Source: Zygnema cylindricum (Eukaryota > Streptophyta > Zygnematophyceae > Zygnematales > Zygnemataceae). From it: a stretch of 50,160 nucleotides of DNA. The stretch is taken from the NCBI GenBank assembly GCA_037447655.1, contig JBBHKE010001928.1, positions 1 through 50,160 of the forward strand, in the 5' to 3' direction. The notes under the pieces were generated by a model, which searched no databases, had not been told where the DNA came from, and saw nothing but the letters and a program-made list of their open reading frames with translations. Position 1 is the first letter of the stretch. Each line of letters opens with the position of its first letter. The position numbers were made by a program, and so were the translations under genes. Positions 21,701-35,377 of the stretch are shown here, piece after piece.

Positions 21701-24700
21701 TCTATCCTGAAGTCAGAATTAAAAATCATTTTTTTTGTGACGGGTGCTATTTTGAGTGCCCCAAAAATGTTTAACACTAAAAAGGGTGGGTTCTCTACCT
21801 CACAGCATTTGCCACCAGTACTCTTCTATTCATCTAAAAGCATACTTTCCATCACTAGATTTAACAAACTGTGTGACTCAATTTTCAAATTGGTTATTTT
21901 TTTAACCTACTTCAGAAGTCGTCACTGGATTTTACAAATTGTGTGACTCATTTTCAAATTTGTTATTTTTTTAATCTACTTCAGAAGTCGTGGTAACTAA
22001 CTCTTCTAGTTAAGAGGAATTGAGCGTAATCAAACGTGATTCAGGCTGTCAAATAAAGAATGTAGCGTTTAAATTCTTTTTTGTCTACTCAAATAAAACA
22101 ATGAACAAAGCAATTGAAAATCCTTTGAACGAATTTCACAATGAACTACAGAAGGACAGATTGAATCCTTGGAAACGATTATAAAAACGAATTTTTCAGC
22201 CGCCTATGATCAGGAATCCAAAAATAAATGTCAAAATTGCAAGCTTTCCCTTACCTGTTTCTCATCGATTGAAATTTTTTCTTCCAGCAGATTTTCTTTC
22301 AACCAATTCCTCATTGCCCTACGAGTTTGGTTAGAAATAAACAACAATGGAGTATCTTTAATAGTCAATTGGAATTCGACATACCCCGAACAACATCGTT
22401 CTTCTCTTGGATAGAGATATGGATTTACAACATTATTGTCCCTACAAGAATCACTGCAGTTAAGGGTTTTTTCAGTATAGCTATAAAGAGTACGTTCACT
22501 TTTACAAAAAAAATCGCTTGTAAAATTATCAACACAGAGTGGATTATCCGACAAACTGCAATTAAACGACAAGCAAAACAACATATAGTCAGTAAATAAA
22601 AAGGTTCAACAGCACACGACCATCCATTCTTAGCAGGTGGTTTTAACACTAGAGTTAGAAATCGACCAATTGAGAAATTGATGATTTCAAATGCTTGTAT
22701 AGAAAAATTCTAATTTTTTGAATGGTGCTAGTTCAGGATATTTCTCGCTATCTCCCCAAAAAGAGGAATTACCCTCAAACCCGCTGAAGATTTAGGTCTC
22801 CAGAAATGGACTGATCTGGAAATTGGACCGTTTTTTTTTGTTCCAAATCTTCCTTCTCCAGTGTTAATTCTCAGAAGAATCTTGACTGACCCATGCATAA
22901 CAATTTTTAAAAGAGCCTTCCCAGAGCTATTGTGTAAATGTCCACTTTAGGAATGTAGCATGCTTTTCTTTCATATACAGCACCACTTTTTATATATTTC
23001 TGTCCGTTGTTGGCATTGGCTTTAAATGTGCTTTTTATATGTTTTTTTTATATTATATGCTTTCTTTATAAGTTCAACTCTCAAACATATTTGAAACGAA
23101 TTCTTACAGGGTGGTATCACTCACTCAAAGGTTCTGCTATCAGCCAAAATTGTCTTGTTTTTTAACGAGAGTTTATTATTCGCAATTGAAATATATTCAA
23201 GATTTTCAGTTGAAACTGCTGGAACCGTTCCATTAAGCTGATTGTTGTCTAAAAACCTGCCCCAAAGAATCAATGTAGAACGAAAAATGGAAATAAGTAG
23301 ACTTTTGAGAGAAATCGTTGATGCCAAGTTCATATACCAAGAATGCTTTAACAAATGAAAAACCTATTTAACTGGAATTTATACACCTGACTATATATGA
23401 ATTTGACTTGCTAAGGATTCGGTAACATATTAAATGTGATTCCGATGTCTGTTTGACCATATGCATGATAATTTCCTCACAGTTGTCCATGAAAAAGACG
23501 TGCTTTTCTTTGATATTTTCTCAAGCTTCCTTTACCGTGATTTTTTTTTTTCTCGTGTGTAGAAGTTAAGTATCATCTTTTACGAGCACCAAAATCCTAA
23601 ATTGCGCATCAAGTATTTTCATCCCTAGATTCTCCATTGTGAAACTTGTTTTGCTAATTTTATCACAATAATTTGAACGGTTGTTGACATGATTTTTTCG
23701 GAGGAAATTCTGAATTTTAGTGCACATGTCGAATCAAATTGACCCCCAAAGTGTTGGAATTCCATCCAAAAAAGGGCTATGCTTGATGGTTTAGGAACTG
23801 AGTGGAATCAGAAAACATAATCCTTTTGGATTCAGAACTAACTCTAAAGATATTGTTAGCAGGCTTTTTTTTGTGCTATATTTCTATATACTAAAATTCT
23901 ATACACAAACTAATCCAATAACCACTTATTGCGACAACTTTGGTTTGTGATACACAAAAGTAACGTGTAAAATATTGAATATCACATGATGAGGTACAAG
24001 ATTTATAATACGACAAATGCTTGAAAGTGTTTTTTTCCAGCAGTGTTTGCAATGAACTATGAATTACAAATTAAAAACTTTTGCCACAAGTGAAATATAA
24101 TCAAGGATACCACCAGAATGACAAATGAAAAGCAACGCTATACTTACACAGCCTGAAGTTTTGTAAATTTTTCGAGGTAAGTTGAGGAGACCTTTCCAGA
24201 AATGCTGTTTGTCGCAAGGTTTCTGACATGAGTTAAAAAATGTTCATTCATCAAAAAATATGCATTCATCAGATCACGACAAAATTCACTAGTTGATCGT
24301 TTGTAGCATTATACCGCCATGTGATGTTCAAATATCATCGACACACTTTCAATTGACGGTTGAAGTGTATTATTTAGGTCGATGTCGCTTTTTTAGTACA
24401 TTGGACACATACAGGGTAATAACATAGGAGAAAAATATTGTGAATCAAGTAGCTTAGTAACACTAGATCTGCTAGGCAAAACCATTGTTGGTGACTCTTT
24501 GGCTGCTTCTTTGTAATCAATATGAGAAATAAAGTTTTAAACCAAAACTTCCAGAATTCAAGGTGCATTGAAAAAGACACCACCATCAACACACACAAAA
24601 AAAAACTAAAATCTGTTCATTCTTCGCCCTCCAAAGAGAATTCCAAAGTTGACACATTTCTCGATTTTTGGAAACACAAAAAATCATGGCAAAAAGTGGC

Positions 24701-27700
24701 TAAGAAACCAGCTTCTACTAACTACTAAAAACTGAATACAATTTGTGTAGATAAAAAGTTTGAGCACCAAAAATTAAAACTGAAAAAACTTTAGCTGTTT
24801 GGCAATGAAAAGAGTCACAAGGACAATCACGAATGTTGACATGTGAAAAAGAAAAAGAAACTATAAAAATCATAATACCATCACCAATGGTATCAAAGAA
24901 AATCCAACGGTCAGTAAAAGTAAAAGAACCAAAATGAAATGAAGATACGATAATGATTTATCCACCAGATTACAAACCAAAAACTCCGGCTTTTTGTTTT
25001 TCCCCAAAATCTACTTTGGGTTCTTGTTCACCAAGTTTTCATAGTGAGGGGTTCACGCTGTCAGCCATTTCCCCGTAAAAAAACTCCGTCTCGTAGGAAA
25101 CAAATTCTAATGCATAACATAAAATGGCCATCTTTAGAACAAGATAAATTTGCAAGTTTGGATACTTGTGGACGTAGATTTTAATAAAACATGTACCATC
25201 ACCAGCAGTGCTGGTAGACTAAAAACATGCCTGCTTTTCACGTTTTTGAGGGTTTCCCCGTGACCATAACTTCGTCCAATAAAATCTGTATAGAGTGATT
25301 TTTCTTTTTCTCGTGTGTGATGCGGCAAAAATCACATTTTTTCGATTTTCAAGTCACCAACGGTAATGTTTGACAGATCTGGTTTTTGAAAAAAAAAAAA
25401 AAGGGTGGTCTTCTGCCATATAAAATGTTTGTATTTTTACCCGCAATTTGTCAATAAATGCAAGTATGTAGCCGTTTGTTCACTTACAAAGTTAAAAGAC
25501 TGGAATACGATTTTTTTGGCAGGCTTGGAAGAGCATCTAATGTTATCCCATTTGCACTCAAATCCCTGCAAAATTAGAAAAAACATCATAAGATGCTTGC
25601 AAGAAAAAAAAGGCAAAAAAACGCTCAAGAAGTCACCCGTTGAATCACATGGCCAAAGCTATATTGACTTTTAATTCCAAAGCTTCCAAACTTGCAAGTG
25701 ATATGAAAGCAGGTTTAATGGAAATTGTCAAAAATATTGCACCATTTGAGAGTTTCTCTTACAATTTTTGAAGAGAAGCATCAGGAAAATTTGATACAGT
25801 AATGTCAAGGCTGTTACCAGCAAGGTTTCTGCAATTCACCATGAGAATATAGAGTCAGGAGAAAGGATGGAGACAATTCAAAGACAGATAATCTTAAAAC
25901 AATTCCAAAAGTAGCTTGTCACAAAAGTTGATAAACCAATGGATTTAAATTCTATCATCATCGAAACTAATTAACAAAAGGAATCGTCATTGTATCAATA
26001 AAACTAAAAAAATGGAAATGGATATACCTTTCTCTGCAATTTTGGTATGTCGACGGTTCTTTTTGTTTTTTTATTTCCGTGATTTAAACATTTTAGGCCA
26101 GTAATTCATCGTTAAAACAAAAACCTTCAGGTTTCAAAAAAGATATTATACCCATAATTTTGAAAATTTCTAGGTTTCTGGATGGTTTGGATAAATTGGG
26201 CTTGTTCCACTTGCACAAGAGTTATAAAACCCTCAGAGGGCCTACAAACTATTTAGTGTTAATTGAACCCAGTAACAGTGGTGAAGGGTGAGTAACTCAA
26301 TATTGCCCATGACTGAATTAAAATGTGTTTTTGTCAAAATAACTTTTTAAGTGTCTGTCAAAGGCAAACATTTGTACTATCAAATAGCTCAAGTTGGGTG
26401 ATTCAATTTATTGCCTCATGCCAGTCTCCAAATTACAAAAACCTCTTAAAAGCACTATTCATGACGCCAAAATAAAACAATCTTAAGTTGTCAAGGTAGC
26501 TTAAAACAATTAATATTAGAGATGGAATATTGAGCCAAAAAAAACAGGCCTTACACTAATCATTGAAGAGTGTTACACGAAAAAGTTCTTAAAAGGACGT
26601 TATTGATCTTCTACAATTTCTGAATCATCAATTTCGAAAGCAATTATGGATCTTCGATAAAATATGTCATCTTTTTTAAATTTTGTGAATGTTACCAAGC
26701 TCAGTAGGTGATAGGAACAAAAAAACAAAGAGGAAAGAAAAACAATCACAATTGGGTCAATGCTGTCAAGTCCTTCAATGATGGCAAAAGGCCTGTGAAA
26801 GTATTTAAACTCAAGTCTCTACAAAAACAACCAAGCCCATAATCATAAGATTATAATGTCAAATAGCACAACGTACTAAAAATCACAATGCATATAGGCC
26901 AATTACTAGGAATAGTTAAACGTCCCAAAACCTTATCTAGTCTGAGTTGTGGTTTGACAAACCAAAAATTGTCTGAGAAAAAATCCAACACAATTCCGAT
27001 ATGTCACCCAGTCAACCAGTTTTGCATGCAATCAGACAATATATGGCGATGTGACAACTCACAAAATTATTAGAGACGTTAGGTTACCGATCGTTTTTGG
27101 CAAAACGCCTGACAGTCCACACCTACTCAACCGTCTGCAAAAATGAAAGGTATTGGGTTTTTAGGATGCATATCAACTACACCATGTATTATGTCCATAT
27201 AATGAATGGTAAAGATTTAAACCGCATAAAACTAACAGTTAGGGACATTTCAAACTTTGGAAAAAAAAATTGATGACATGACACGAGTGCTTTTAATAGT
27301 TCATTAACTACACAAACCATCGCGTAAAGATCTGATCATAATAATTGACATAAAATATTGCAATCACATAGTGATAAAATCAGGCTAAATTTCACCCACT
27401 TAATAGTTGAACTGTTTTATCTGTAACAAAAGAAGAAATTGATAGAATCATTGAACTAATGTACTTTACGAATGACAACAGAGGAAGTCTTGCTCACTTT
27501 CTTCATAGAAAGATTCAGCAAGTGAACCAAATGTCATAATAACTTACAATATTGTAAGTGAAGTGGAATTTACAATCGATGTGGGAACTTTGCCTCTGAA
27601 GTTATTCCGACTTAAATCGCTGCAATGGCTCAATGCAAATGGGTTAAGTGGCTTCAATATTTCGTCAAACCTTTAAGTTGCTGGAAAGCTATTTATTAAA

Positions 27701-30700
27701 CAACTGGTTGTGACAGAGGAAGAGGGAAGGGAGAGAAAGAGGGGGAGAGAGGGAGCGAAAGAGGGAAAAGGGCGATTTTGTATTCAGATATAGTCACTAT
27801 GGAAAAATGTTAAGAGATTAACCGGTCACTCTGCTTAGTTTTTGAACACTCTCTTAAAAGTACAGTTGTTTGCTTGCTTGAACTGAAAAATGAGTCTTCC
27901 ATTTGAAGTAAAAACTACCCTTGCCTTCCAATGCTAAGCATATATCACCAATCTAACTAATGTGAATGGTCAAGAACTTCTCAATGACTTGTGACAATCT
28001 TATGACATAAGCTATTTTTCAGAGGGACTAGAGACAGTTTCATGCCGAACAAACCTCAAAATTAGTCGCATATGTTGACTCTGGTGAATCAACAGTGAAA
28101 TTTGCAAAAAAGCAACCAGACAAGTGAAAAAACAACCATAGAATCAATTGTCAAGAGAACACCCTTTTGAGGTTCATCCTCCAATTGTAAAACCTTGTTG
28201 TGACCAAAATGAACCTCAATGACTCAGGAAAAAATGAATCCTCAACAATTTTATGCATGCATGAAACCATTAAAATGTAACTTGACTGACACCCATGGTT
28301 ACATAATCGATAGAACACATCTATTTTTCTCTACCCTTTTCTACACTAGAGTTGGAAGTAGATGAACCAAAATTCAAGATTCCTTTTGAAGATCGGTCCA
28401 GTTTGCACTACTTAACATCTCCCTCGGTATTCGCAGGTAAAATTCACAACTTAGGAGGCACACTTAAGTGCTTGTGGCAAAAATTTCAAATCTTCCCCAC
28501 AAAAAACGACAAGTTATGGCCTTCAAAGTGTCCAATTTCAAGTAAACACCAAGGTATGTGGCAAATAATAAGCCTTCAAGAATAACTGAACCATAGGAGT
28601 CGTAAAATAAGCAAAAATAAGGATCCAATGCAAAAAAAAAAAAAATGTAAACTATGAAGAAATTTATGGAGCTTCAAACTTTCAAAAAGTAAGAAATTCT
28701 TTCGATGGATTTATTGTTTGGCGTGACGTGGCAAAAATTGGATCCAGGCGGTCAACAAATTAAAACAAAAGGTAATCCGCATAAAGTGGATGCAAACCTT
28801 CAGTTTTTGTAAAACTGGTTGGAGGATCAAAGAAAGCGCATTATTTTGCCAAATTTATTGTAGACAATTTGCACGGGTGTGGACTAAAGATCAACGATGG
28901 TGTGTGATATTAGCTGTCCAAATGCGAAATTGGACAACTAAAAAATCTTGGAGTCAATCTTACACCGCATGCAACTAACAAACCATTTACAACAAATGTT
29001 TGGTTTTTTGAAGCATTGGATAGTTGATTCTTAAAAATACATGTGGGATCAAATTTTGTATTTTTCTCGTTCCAAACTTAGAAGTAATTTGAAAAGGCAC
29101 GATCGGTTTTAGCTTCCAACCCAATTCATTGGCTTCTTGGTCAAATCATTTCCAACTCTAGTGTTTTTTTAAGCATTAAAAGCACCAGAGATAGATTAAC
29201 AAAAAAAAAATAATAATAAAAAAAAATAATCCCGATTGAAAAAGTTTTTCTTACACATGCTGTAACTTGTTGTTGTTGAATAATTCAGGGGGAATGCTGC
29301 TGGTCAACCGGTTGTCTTGCATTTGTCTGCATCAAAAACCAACTTAACCACAAAGTTACGCTCATCTCAATTCTATCATAAACGAAAAACAAAAAAAAAA
29401 GTCTCTTTACCATGTAAAGGTGGTTATCGTGTCAAGTGTATTGAAACAAAAAATTTCACAAAAAACAGTGTTCACTTATTCTTCAATCTGGTTGCAGAAC
29501 CTTTACCGATTTTCCACATATCAATAGGTTCTTATTCAACAATGTTCTGAAAACTTTCTATAATTATAGCCTATAAGCACTACCGTTTTTTTAATTTCCA
29601 ACACATAAGAGCTCTCAAACAGATATCATAGCCTTAGCCGTTTCCCTTCAAGATCTTTTAAGCCGGCAATGGAATACCAAACTTAAAAACATTGGGAACA
29701 AGCATACAGAGGCTAGTGGGCATTTCCTAAACAGAAAAACGTAATATCGCATTCATACTGGACATGGTCAAAAAGTTCATTAGCGCCACAACGCCATCAT
29801 TTTGTTCAATATTCCGGTGGCTTACAATTCCTTGACAGGAATGTCTTGAAACTCGGCGGGAATAGCACCCGTAAATAAATTGGAAGACAACCACCTGCAC
29901 CCAAAAGGATAACGGATTTTAAGAAAAGGATAACGGATTTTAAGGAAAGGTCGTTACAAAAGCACACAGAATTTCAAGAGTGAATCAAAAGAGTTCTTGT
30001 GCCAAATTGCCAGTCTATCCCATAAATTTTTCAAGTAGAACAGTTAGATAACCACAAAATAAACAAACTGAAAGCTGAAAATCTGCTATTTCAACCTAGT
30101 ACTCGCGCTAAATAATCTACCATCATGGAGCTTGATGGGAACTGCAGGCTCTCAACAAAATGTGCAGAGAAAATAGGAGGAAGATGTTTTATTACCTGAT
30201 CAACACATTGGCCTTAAAAGACTATGCATTTTTCCGAATTCCATGCTTTCCTCACCTTGACCTCACTATGTTCGTCATTTTCTCGCATTGTTTTGGCCTA
30301 AATACTTATGGTTTCATTTGCTGACCTACCACAATTGTTCTAGTCCAACAAACAAACAGACTTTATACTTTGGAGCCTAATGGGTCATTGTTCGCGTCTG
30401 CCCACCAAATGAAAAAACCCCCGAAAAACTAAAAATTACGGTGGTCATTTGGGGTTTTAAAACCTTACAAAACATTTCTCAATAGCTCTGATATTGGAAT
30501 TCAAAAATATTCAAATTTTTGGGCTCGTGTTAGAGGAATATTGACTTTGTACTAAACAATCCCCACGATTAATCAGTGGCTTCAGGCTCAACAAGAATTC
30601 ATAATGTCGATTTGAACCATAATCTGGTTTTTAATAAATTGGTGTCATTTCACTCGTTTCATGGACACAAAATGAAATCATTCCCTGTGCTGCAAAAAAA

Positions 30701-33700
30701 ATGATTTCCTGTCACAATTGCGTCACGTGATTGTGATGTGTTTTTATTGAATGAGAAAGTCACTTTTTGACAAAAAAATTAAGACATTGTGGAATACTTT
30801 AACAAAGTGACTCATACACTTAATTCCCTTTCATCTGAAAAAACAATAAGATAATCAAAACCAAACCATAACAACAATAACGTGTGAAAAATATTAAATT
30901 GCAAGTGTATGAACTCGCCAAAGGGGGATTTTTTTTTTCTCAAGTCAATCAATCACAATTCGGGAGTTACATAATAGACACCCAAACGGTCACATCCCAT
31001 ATCCTCACATATGGCAAAACTTACAAATTTACAAGTTGTGGTGCCAAACTATTTGAAACATTTCCAGTGAGTTGGTTATTGTTCAACCGCCTGCATTGTA
31101 CGTCAAACAAAAACTTTGAGGCGAAATACCAAAATTAGTTCTTTTTGAAATACTTCTCTATTTAATACGTGTAATGAGCAAGGGTAAAACCACAATAGAG
31201 TCGTTGATAAAAAACTGCGATATACATTATAAAGATAAAAAAGAAACATACAAGTCCGTTACACTAGAGATACGTATGCCTTCGGGTATGGTCCCGTTGA
31301 GTTTATTATATGACAAGTCCCTGGATTCAACAAAAACAAGAGAAACCGTCACTTATCAATGATTCAATTTCGTTATTTATCGCCCAATCTGTTAGAACAC
31401 ACATTTTTGGTGGAGCTTGCATAATTAGCACTTGATGGCCTGGGTTCACCCAGGATAAGCAAATTAGACCCTATTCACAACATTGCTTAGACTCGAATTC
31501 AGCAACGTATTGTTTAAGTGAAGGCAGAAAAAGCTATTTTTTTTCTTAAAATCAATTTTAAAAAAGAAAGAAAAAAAAACACTTTTATTTTCAAAAAATA
31601 AAAACAAAAACAGTCAAAGACACCGAGTTTTCTAACTTAAGAAACTTTTATGAATGACGATCAGTAATCGTTTGGAAACCGGACTTTCTATGGGCTAAGG
31701 TACAACCCCTCCAAAAGAAAACCAATCGATTTGAACTCATTATTTTCAATTTGCGGCTTGTGGAATGTTCTTATCGCGCTACCACAACATAAATTGGCCA
31801 AAATTGTTCAGCAAAAACTGTTAATAACGTTAAAAAACATGGTTATAATTCACTGCTTTTTTGATATGATGTTAAAAAATGTTAACAGGTAGCACAAATC
31901 TCAATATATAGATTTTTTGATTTTTGACGAATATAGCGATGATTCGCTTTCATTAGATGATCGCATAAATGGTTTGAATAATTTGAAAAACAGACTCTTC
32001 ACCTTCCTAAAACAAAAAATCATGCATGATGTAGACCTACATGGGTCTTGAGGCAGGGCCAACAAATAGGACAAAATATGCTATCAAATGGGGTCTAAAT
32101 CCCTCCACAGTCCTAAGAATTACACTAGATCAGGCATCCTCTATGTGTTGTGCACATCATCATGGTAGGTAACAGTGACATATGCAGTGCTGCAAAAATC
32201 AAACAAATAGCAAATAAGCTATTTTTGTGGTGTTTCGTAGCTAAGATCTAGACGAACTTGAATTTTCTTTTTCGCGCCAAACTGTATTTCTGGGACTGAT
32301 TCTGTCTTGCAGTGTGACACCCAAAACAAGAACAAAAAGTTTATTTTGGGCGCATTATCACGTTATATGACTTTGGCTACTATTTATTACTATTATTATT
32401 ACTATTACTATTATTATTATTACCATTTTTATTGCTATTATTATTACTATTATTATTTGTGACTGTTTTCTTATGGTTATACTTTAAAGGTACGATTCAA
32501 AAAGCATACTCATTATTGAACCATCAACCAGAATATAACTACTTACCGAAATCTTGGGAAAATACTCAAAAAAGACAGCCTCTAGTTTCTCTCTTCCCTT
32601 CGCTAAATGCCAAAGAACTTAAAAGTATGGTGTGAGTATATTCAACTTTAAACATTCCTTAGTAGCAGGCAACAGAAACCTGTTTGGCAAAAACTTGAGT
32701 AATCGGACATTCATGGCATGGAAACCAAAAACCAGAAAAAAAACTTTTATTTTTGATTTCTTTTTCTTTCAAATATTAGAAAAACTTGGATTTTAATTTG
32801 AATAAAATAGGAAATAACTTAATAATAACTAACTTGTAACATGAGCTTCAATACCAAATTTGAGGAATACCGATAGTGACCGCATGCATTTCAAGAATAT
32901 TCACCATTTGAGAATATTCAGAAGAATATTCCAACAAATACCCAATCTGTAATCGCTCATCATCTTTGGAGGTAAAATAATTGGCTTTTCTATCAAAAAG
33001 ACAACAATAAGTTATAAGTTGAATTTCTTACGCAACATTTTCTTTTGTTTAAATACAGAGCTAGCATTACAGCCTCTTAACCTTTATATTGAATAAGGAC
33101 TATTTTTTACCAGAAAAATCCATAAATTGTGAAAAGTATATTTAACATTGAGGTATCCGAATATTCAACATATTCATAATTTTATGTATTTATATATTGT
33201 ATACATATCAGTGACTATGGTAATACGGAAACACAAGAGGTGACAGGAGGCTACGGCCTTTCTCACCCTAAGGTAAGGAAAGAGCGCAATCAGAAATCCT
33301 AAAAAAAAGCTTTTTAAACAAAAAATAAATAAATTGACGACGATAGACACTATGTTCATTAACATATAACACTACATCCATACAAATAAGCGTACAACAT
33401 TTTGCTATAGATATGAGTAGAAAATGATCATCTTTAATGAACTATACTAAGACATTACAGCGAAAATTAGCCCAAGGTTCCTAAAAATGAAAATCTCTAA
33501 ACAACCGTAGGTTTTTGAGATTATCATGGAAGGGTTGGAAAAGTTCACGTTCATTTGTGAACCGGTAATATGCTAAGATGTAGATGCAAAAAATCAGCTT
33601 GTGTAGCTACCAGAAAGCAAAATAACCGATTTTTCGACATCTCTCTTTGTATTTTTTAGAAACAAGCTAATAGCCCAAATTTTGGCCGCCCAGATCCTTA

Positions 33701-35153
33701 CAGCGTAGAGAGATATTTGAGATTGCCAATTTGGGCCGGAATTGGTCCAGTCAGGTTATTCCCATGCAAATCACTGGAGAGATAATGAAACAACAGCAAC
33801 TCATTCAGAGTTAGTCAGATGTGTACTTATGACCATGTTAGAACAATATTTGAACAAAGAGATTAACCACTCAACATTGTCAGGTAACTTTCAGCTTTAA
33901 TCAGCCTTCAGAAATTTGCCACATCATTGAATCTACAGCTTGACGAGCCTAGACACTCAAGTTTATTTCTGCTTAAAATGACCCTCCACATCTCCAACAA
34001 ATGCAAGCCAGCTTTTTTAAACTCTAATGAAATTCCGAAACTTGTGATATTGTCTTCTGTTATTGTCATATCGAGTCCACATAGATCGAGGAAGAGGAGG
34101 TAGGAAGTGGAAAGAGGGAGGTGGTGTAAGCGAAATGGGAGAAAGAGGAAGGTGGAGGAAGGTGGTAGTAGGTGTGGTAGAAGGTTCCATTTACACATAA
34201 ACAAGGGGAGGCGGAGGGGGTAGTCTATGGGAAAAGGGAGATGGAGGAAGGGAGGTGCGAGGAGAGGGAAGGTTGCGGGAAGTTGTAGGAGGTGGTAAGT
34301 GTGGTAGGAGGTCTGGTAGAGGGTGTCATTTACAAATAAACCAAATTCCATGAGATAAGAGGTTCCATTTACACATGCACAACAGTCCATGGAGCAAAGA
34401 GATTCCTTTGAAAAATAAATAATCTTCCTTAGGCGCGGAAGATTCCATTTCCACATAACAGAAGTCCATGGAGTTGAAAAATTCCTTTTAGACATAAACA
34501 AAGATTTCATGGACGTAAGCTCACAGGCGTGTCAATGCTGCCATATTCTCTACCTCCGGGGGTATTGATCCAACCAAGCCACATTCCGCAACATCCCTGT
34601 GGCCAGATATAAACACCGGTTTAAGATAAACAATTTTGCCCTCAGACAATTTTGAGCGGTCCCAAACTCAGCATTTCATATAAGTTGAGATTTACTTGAT
34701 TATGTGAATTGCCCATCATTAGGTATGACCTCATGATGGGACTACCGACATAAGGTTACTCCGTAACTTTATTATCGAGCTACGAGAATGCATATAATTA
34801 TTGTTTTCTGTCGCAATGTGGCATTCACTTGGGCACAAGAGTGCCAACTAATAATGGAAGTAATCAGAGTCACAACTTCTTTATGGAATAAAAATACTTG
34901 GTCACACTTAAGAATACCATCAAAAATTACGAAACATATCCACATATGGTACAAAGTGTTGCATATGTTTTAATCTGAATTAGGCACCGTCTTAAGGCTA
35001 CTGCATGCATCAAAGAGCTCTTGCCTACAAAAGCAAGCATAAAAAAGAGAATAAGCATAAAAAAGGAGAAGTTCCTCTTACAAAGAGTCAAGTTTGGTAA
35101 GATAGGTGATTTCTGCTGGCAACTGACCAGTAAAGTTATTATAGGACAAATCC
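18668..35153 (-). CDS. Plant LRR receptor ectodomain and transmembrane segment (subfamily VIII-1-like), kinase missing
   Basis: Seventeen minus-strand exons join in unbroken phase to about 557 residues: 13 LRR exons from 35153 to 23125, a Cys-rich exon (22555-22255), a juxtamembrane exon (21363-21129), a Pro-rich exon (20354-20298) and a transmembrane exon (18760-18668). The order LRR, Cys-rich module, beta-rich extracellular segment, Pro-rich stalk, single helix is that of plant LRR-VIII-1 receptor-like kinases, the group that includes HPCA1; this is a family inference from architecture and spacing. The first exons with signal peptide and LRR N-cap were not found, nor any kinase exon after the donor at 18667. 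The left neighbour there is TAF5 on the opposite strand. It may be a truncated gene, a receptor-like pseudogene, or a gene split by an assembly join. Confidence 0.8.
19155..20225. repeat. TATATGTA-type microsatellite patches in receptor intron
   Basis: Interrupted TATATA, CACATACA and TATATGTATATG repeats occur at about 19155-19215 and 20030-20220, within the intron between the transmembrane and Pro-rich exons. Nothing else was recognised in that intron. Confidence 0.7.
20298..20354 (-). CDS. Receptor Pro-rich stalk exon
   Basis: A 57-nt exon encodes PPPPAPPQPPPPPRKVKS between acceptor GCAG and donor GTAAAA. Short Pro-rich stalks precede the membrane helix in many plant receptor kinases. The phase fits both neighbours. 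Confidence 0.7.
20950..21105. repeat. GGA-rich tract with a G-quadruplex motif
   Basis: A plus-strand purine tract lies immediately beyond the donor of the 21129-21363 exon. At 20963-20986 four G runs are spaced by TGGA, TGGA and TGA, fitting a G-quadruplex consensus on the template strand of the receptor gene. Confidence 0.75.
21129..21363 (-). CDS. Receptor extracellular juxtamembrane exon
   Basis: This exon encodes about 78 residues between the Cys-rich and Pro-rich exons, containing GLIFHIQVFGKTVQPPDL and KLRLAIQSVNATIIDVGI. The start at 21363 follows ACACAG and keeps phase 0 with the previous exon. The donor is GTAAGTAG. No motif was recognised beyond its fixed place in the receptor order. 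Confidence 0.65.
21852..21990. repeat. 69-70-bp tandem duplication in receptor intron
   Basis: Two adjacent units both contain GTGTGACTCA, TTTTCAAATTxGTTATTTTT and CTACTTCAGAAGTCGT. They lie between the Cys-rich and juxtamembrane exons. Confidence 0.8.
22255..22555 (-). CDS. Receptor Cys-rich module exon
   Basis: This exon encodes about 100 residues directly after the last LRR. It begins LSDNPLCVDNFTSDFFCKSE, and later has NCSDSCRDNN and YPREERCCSGYVEF. A Cys-rich cap followed by a YPREERC-like and then a beta-strand segment is characteristic of the region after the LRRs in plant LRR-VIII receptors. Several NxS/T sites fit an extracellular, glycosylated domain. The acceptor is TGCAG at 22556-22560 and the donor GTAAGG at 22249-22254. 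Confidence 0.75.
23125..35153 (-). CDS. LRR exon series of the receptor (13 exons)
   Basis: Each exon encodes one leucine-rich repeat and begins and ends in phase 2. In transcript order they are 35153-35082, 34596-34525, 33773-33702, 31320-31252, 31090-31025, 29894-29826, 29326-29255, 27619-27548, 26818-26750, 25828-25763, 25565-25488, 24222-24148 and 23256-23125. The lengths are mainly 72 nt (24 residues), with variants of 66, 69, 75 and 78; the last exon holds 132 nt. Typical repeats read DLSYNNFTGQLPAEI, DLHGNNLTGPIPAQIGNL and DLSRNNFRGKVPTSI. Acceptors are CAG or TAG and donors mostly GTAAG; the exon at 26750 has the weaker GTGATT. Some exons may be missed in the longest gaps, such as 33.7-31.3 kb. 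Confidence 0.85.
34180..34512. repeat. Degenerate tandem array of a TTCCATTTACACATAAAC unit
   Basis: About six variants of GATTCCATTTACACATAAAC occur at 34186, 34323, 34361, 34403, 34440 and 34482. Several are followed by a TCCATGGAG segment, giving a unit near 40 bp. A GA-rich tract (34085-34300) overlaps its left part. The array is intronic in the receptor gene; open frames through it are artefacts. Confidence 0.65.
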
Positions 35154-35377
35154 CTGTGAAAATCACAACAGTAACCAGGTTTGAATCGTCAATTGTAGTC
35201 AATATTATTGCAATTTTTGTTGGCTTTATTGCCAAAAAAAATGCATGTTTTACTGTCCTTATAGTTTCAGGTTTTCTTCGCGTTTCAGGCTTTCTTCGCA
35301 TTTGCAGTTGCTCTGTCCTTGCAAATCATAAACACCAAAAAAAAAATCAGTTCTATAAGATGGAGAGAAAGATCAAG

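Noticed and set aside
33900-34060. Possible extra LRR exon (LSRNKLE on the minus strand)
   Set aside because: No canonical donor follows and the consensus fails after the first residues; may be a decayed repeat.
34180-34512. Regularly spaced repeats resembling a CRISPR array
   Set aside because: Units are degenerate and adjacent without unique spacers, in an intron of a eukaryotic gene.
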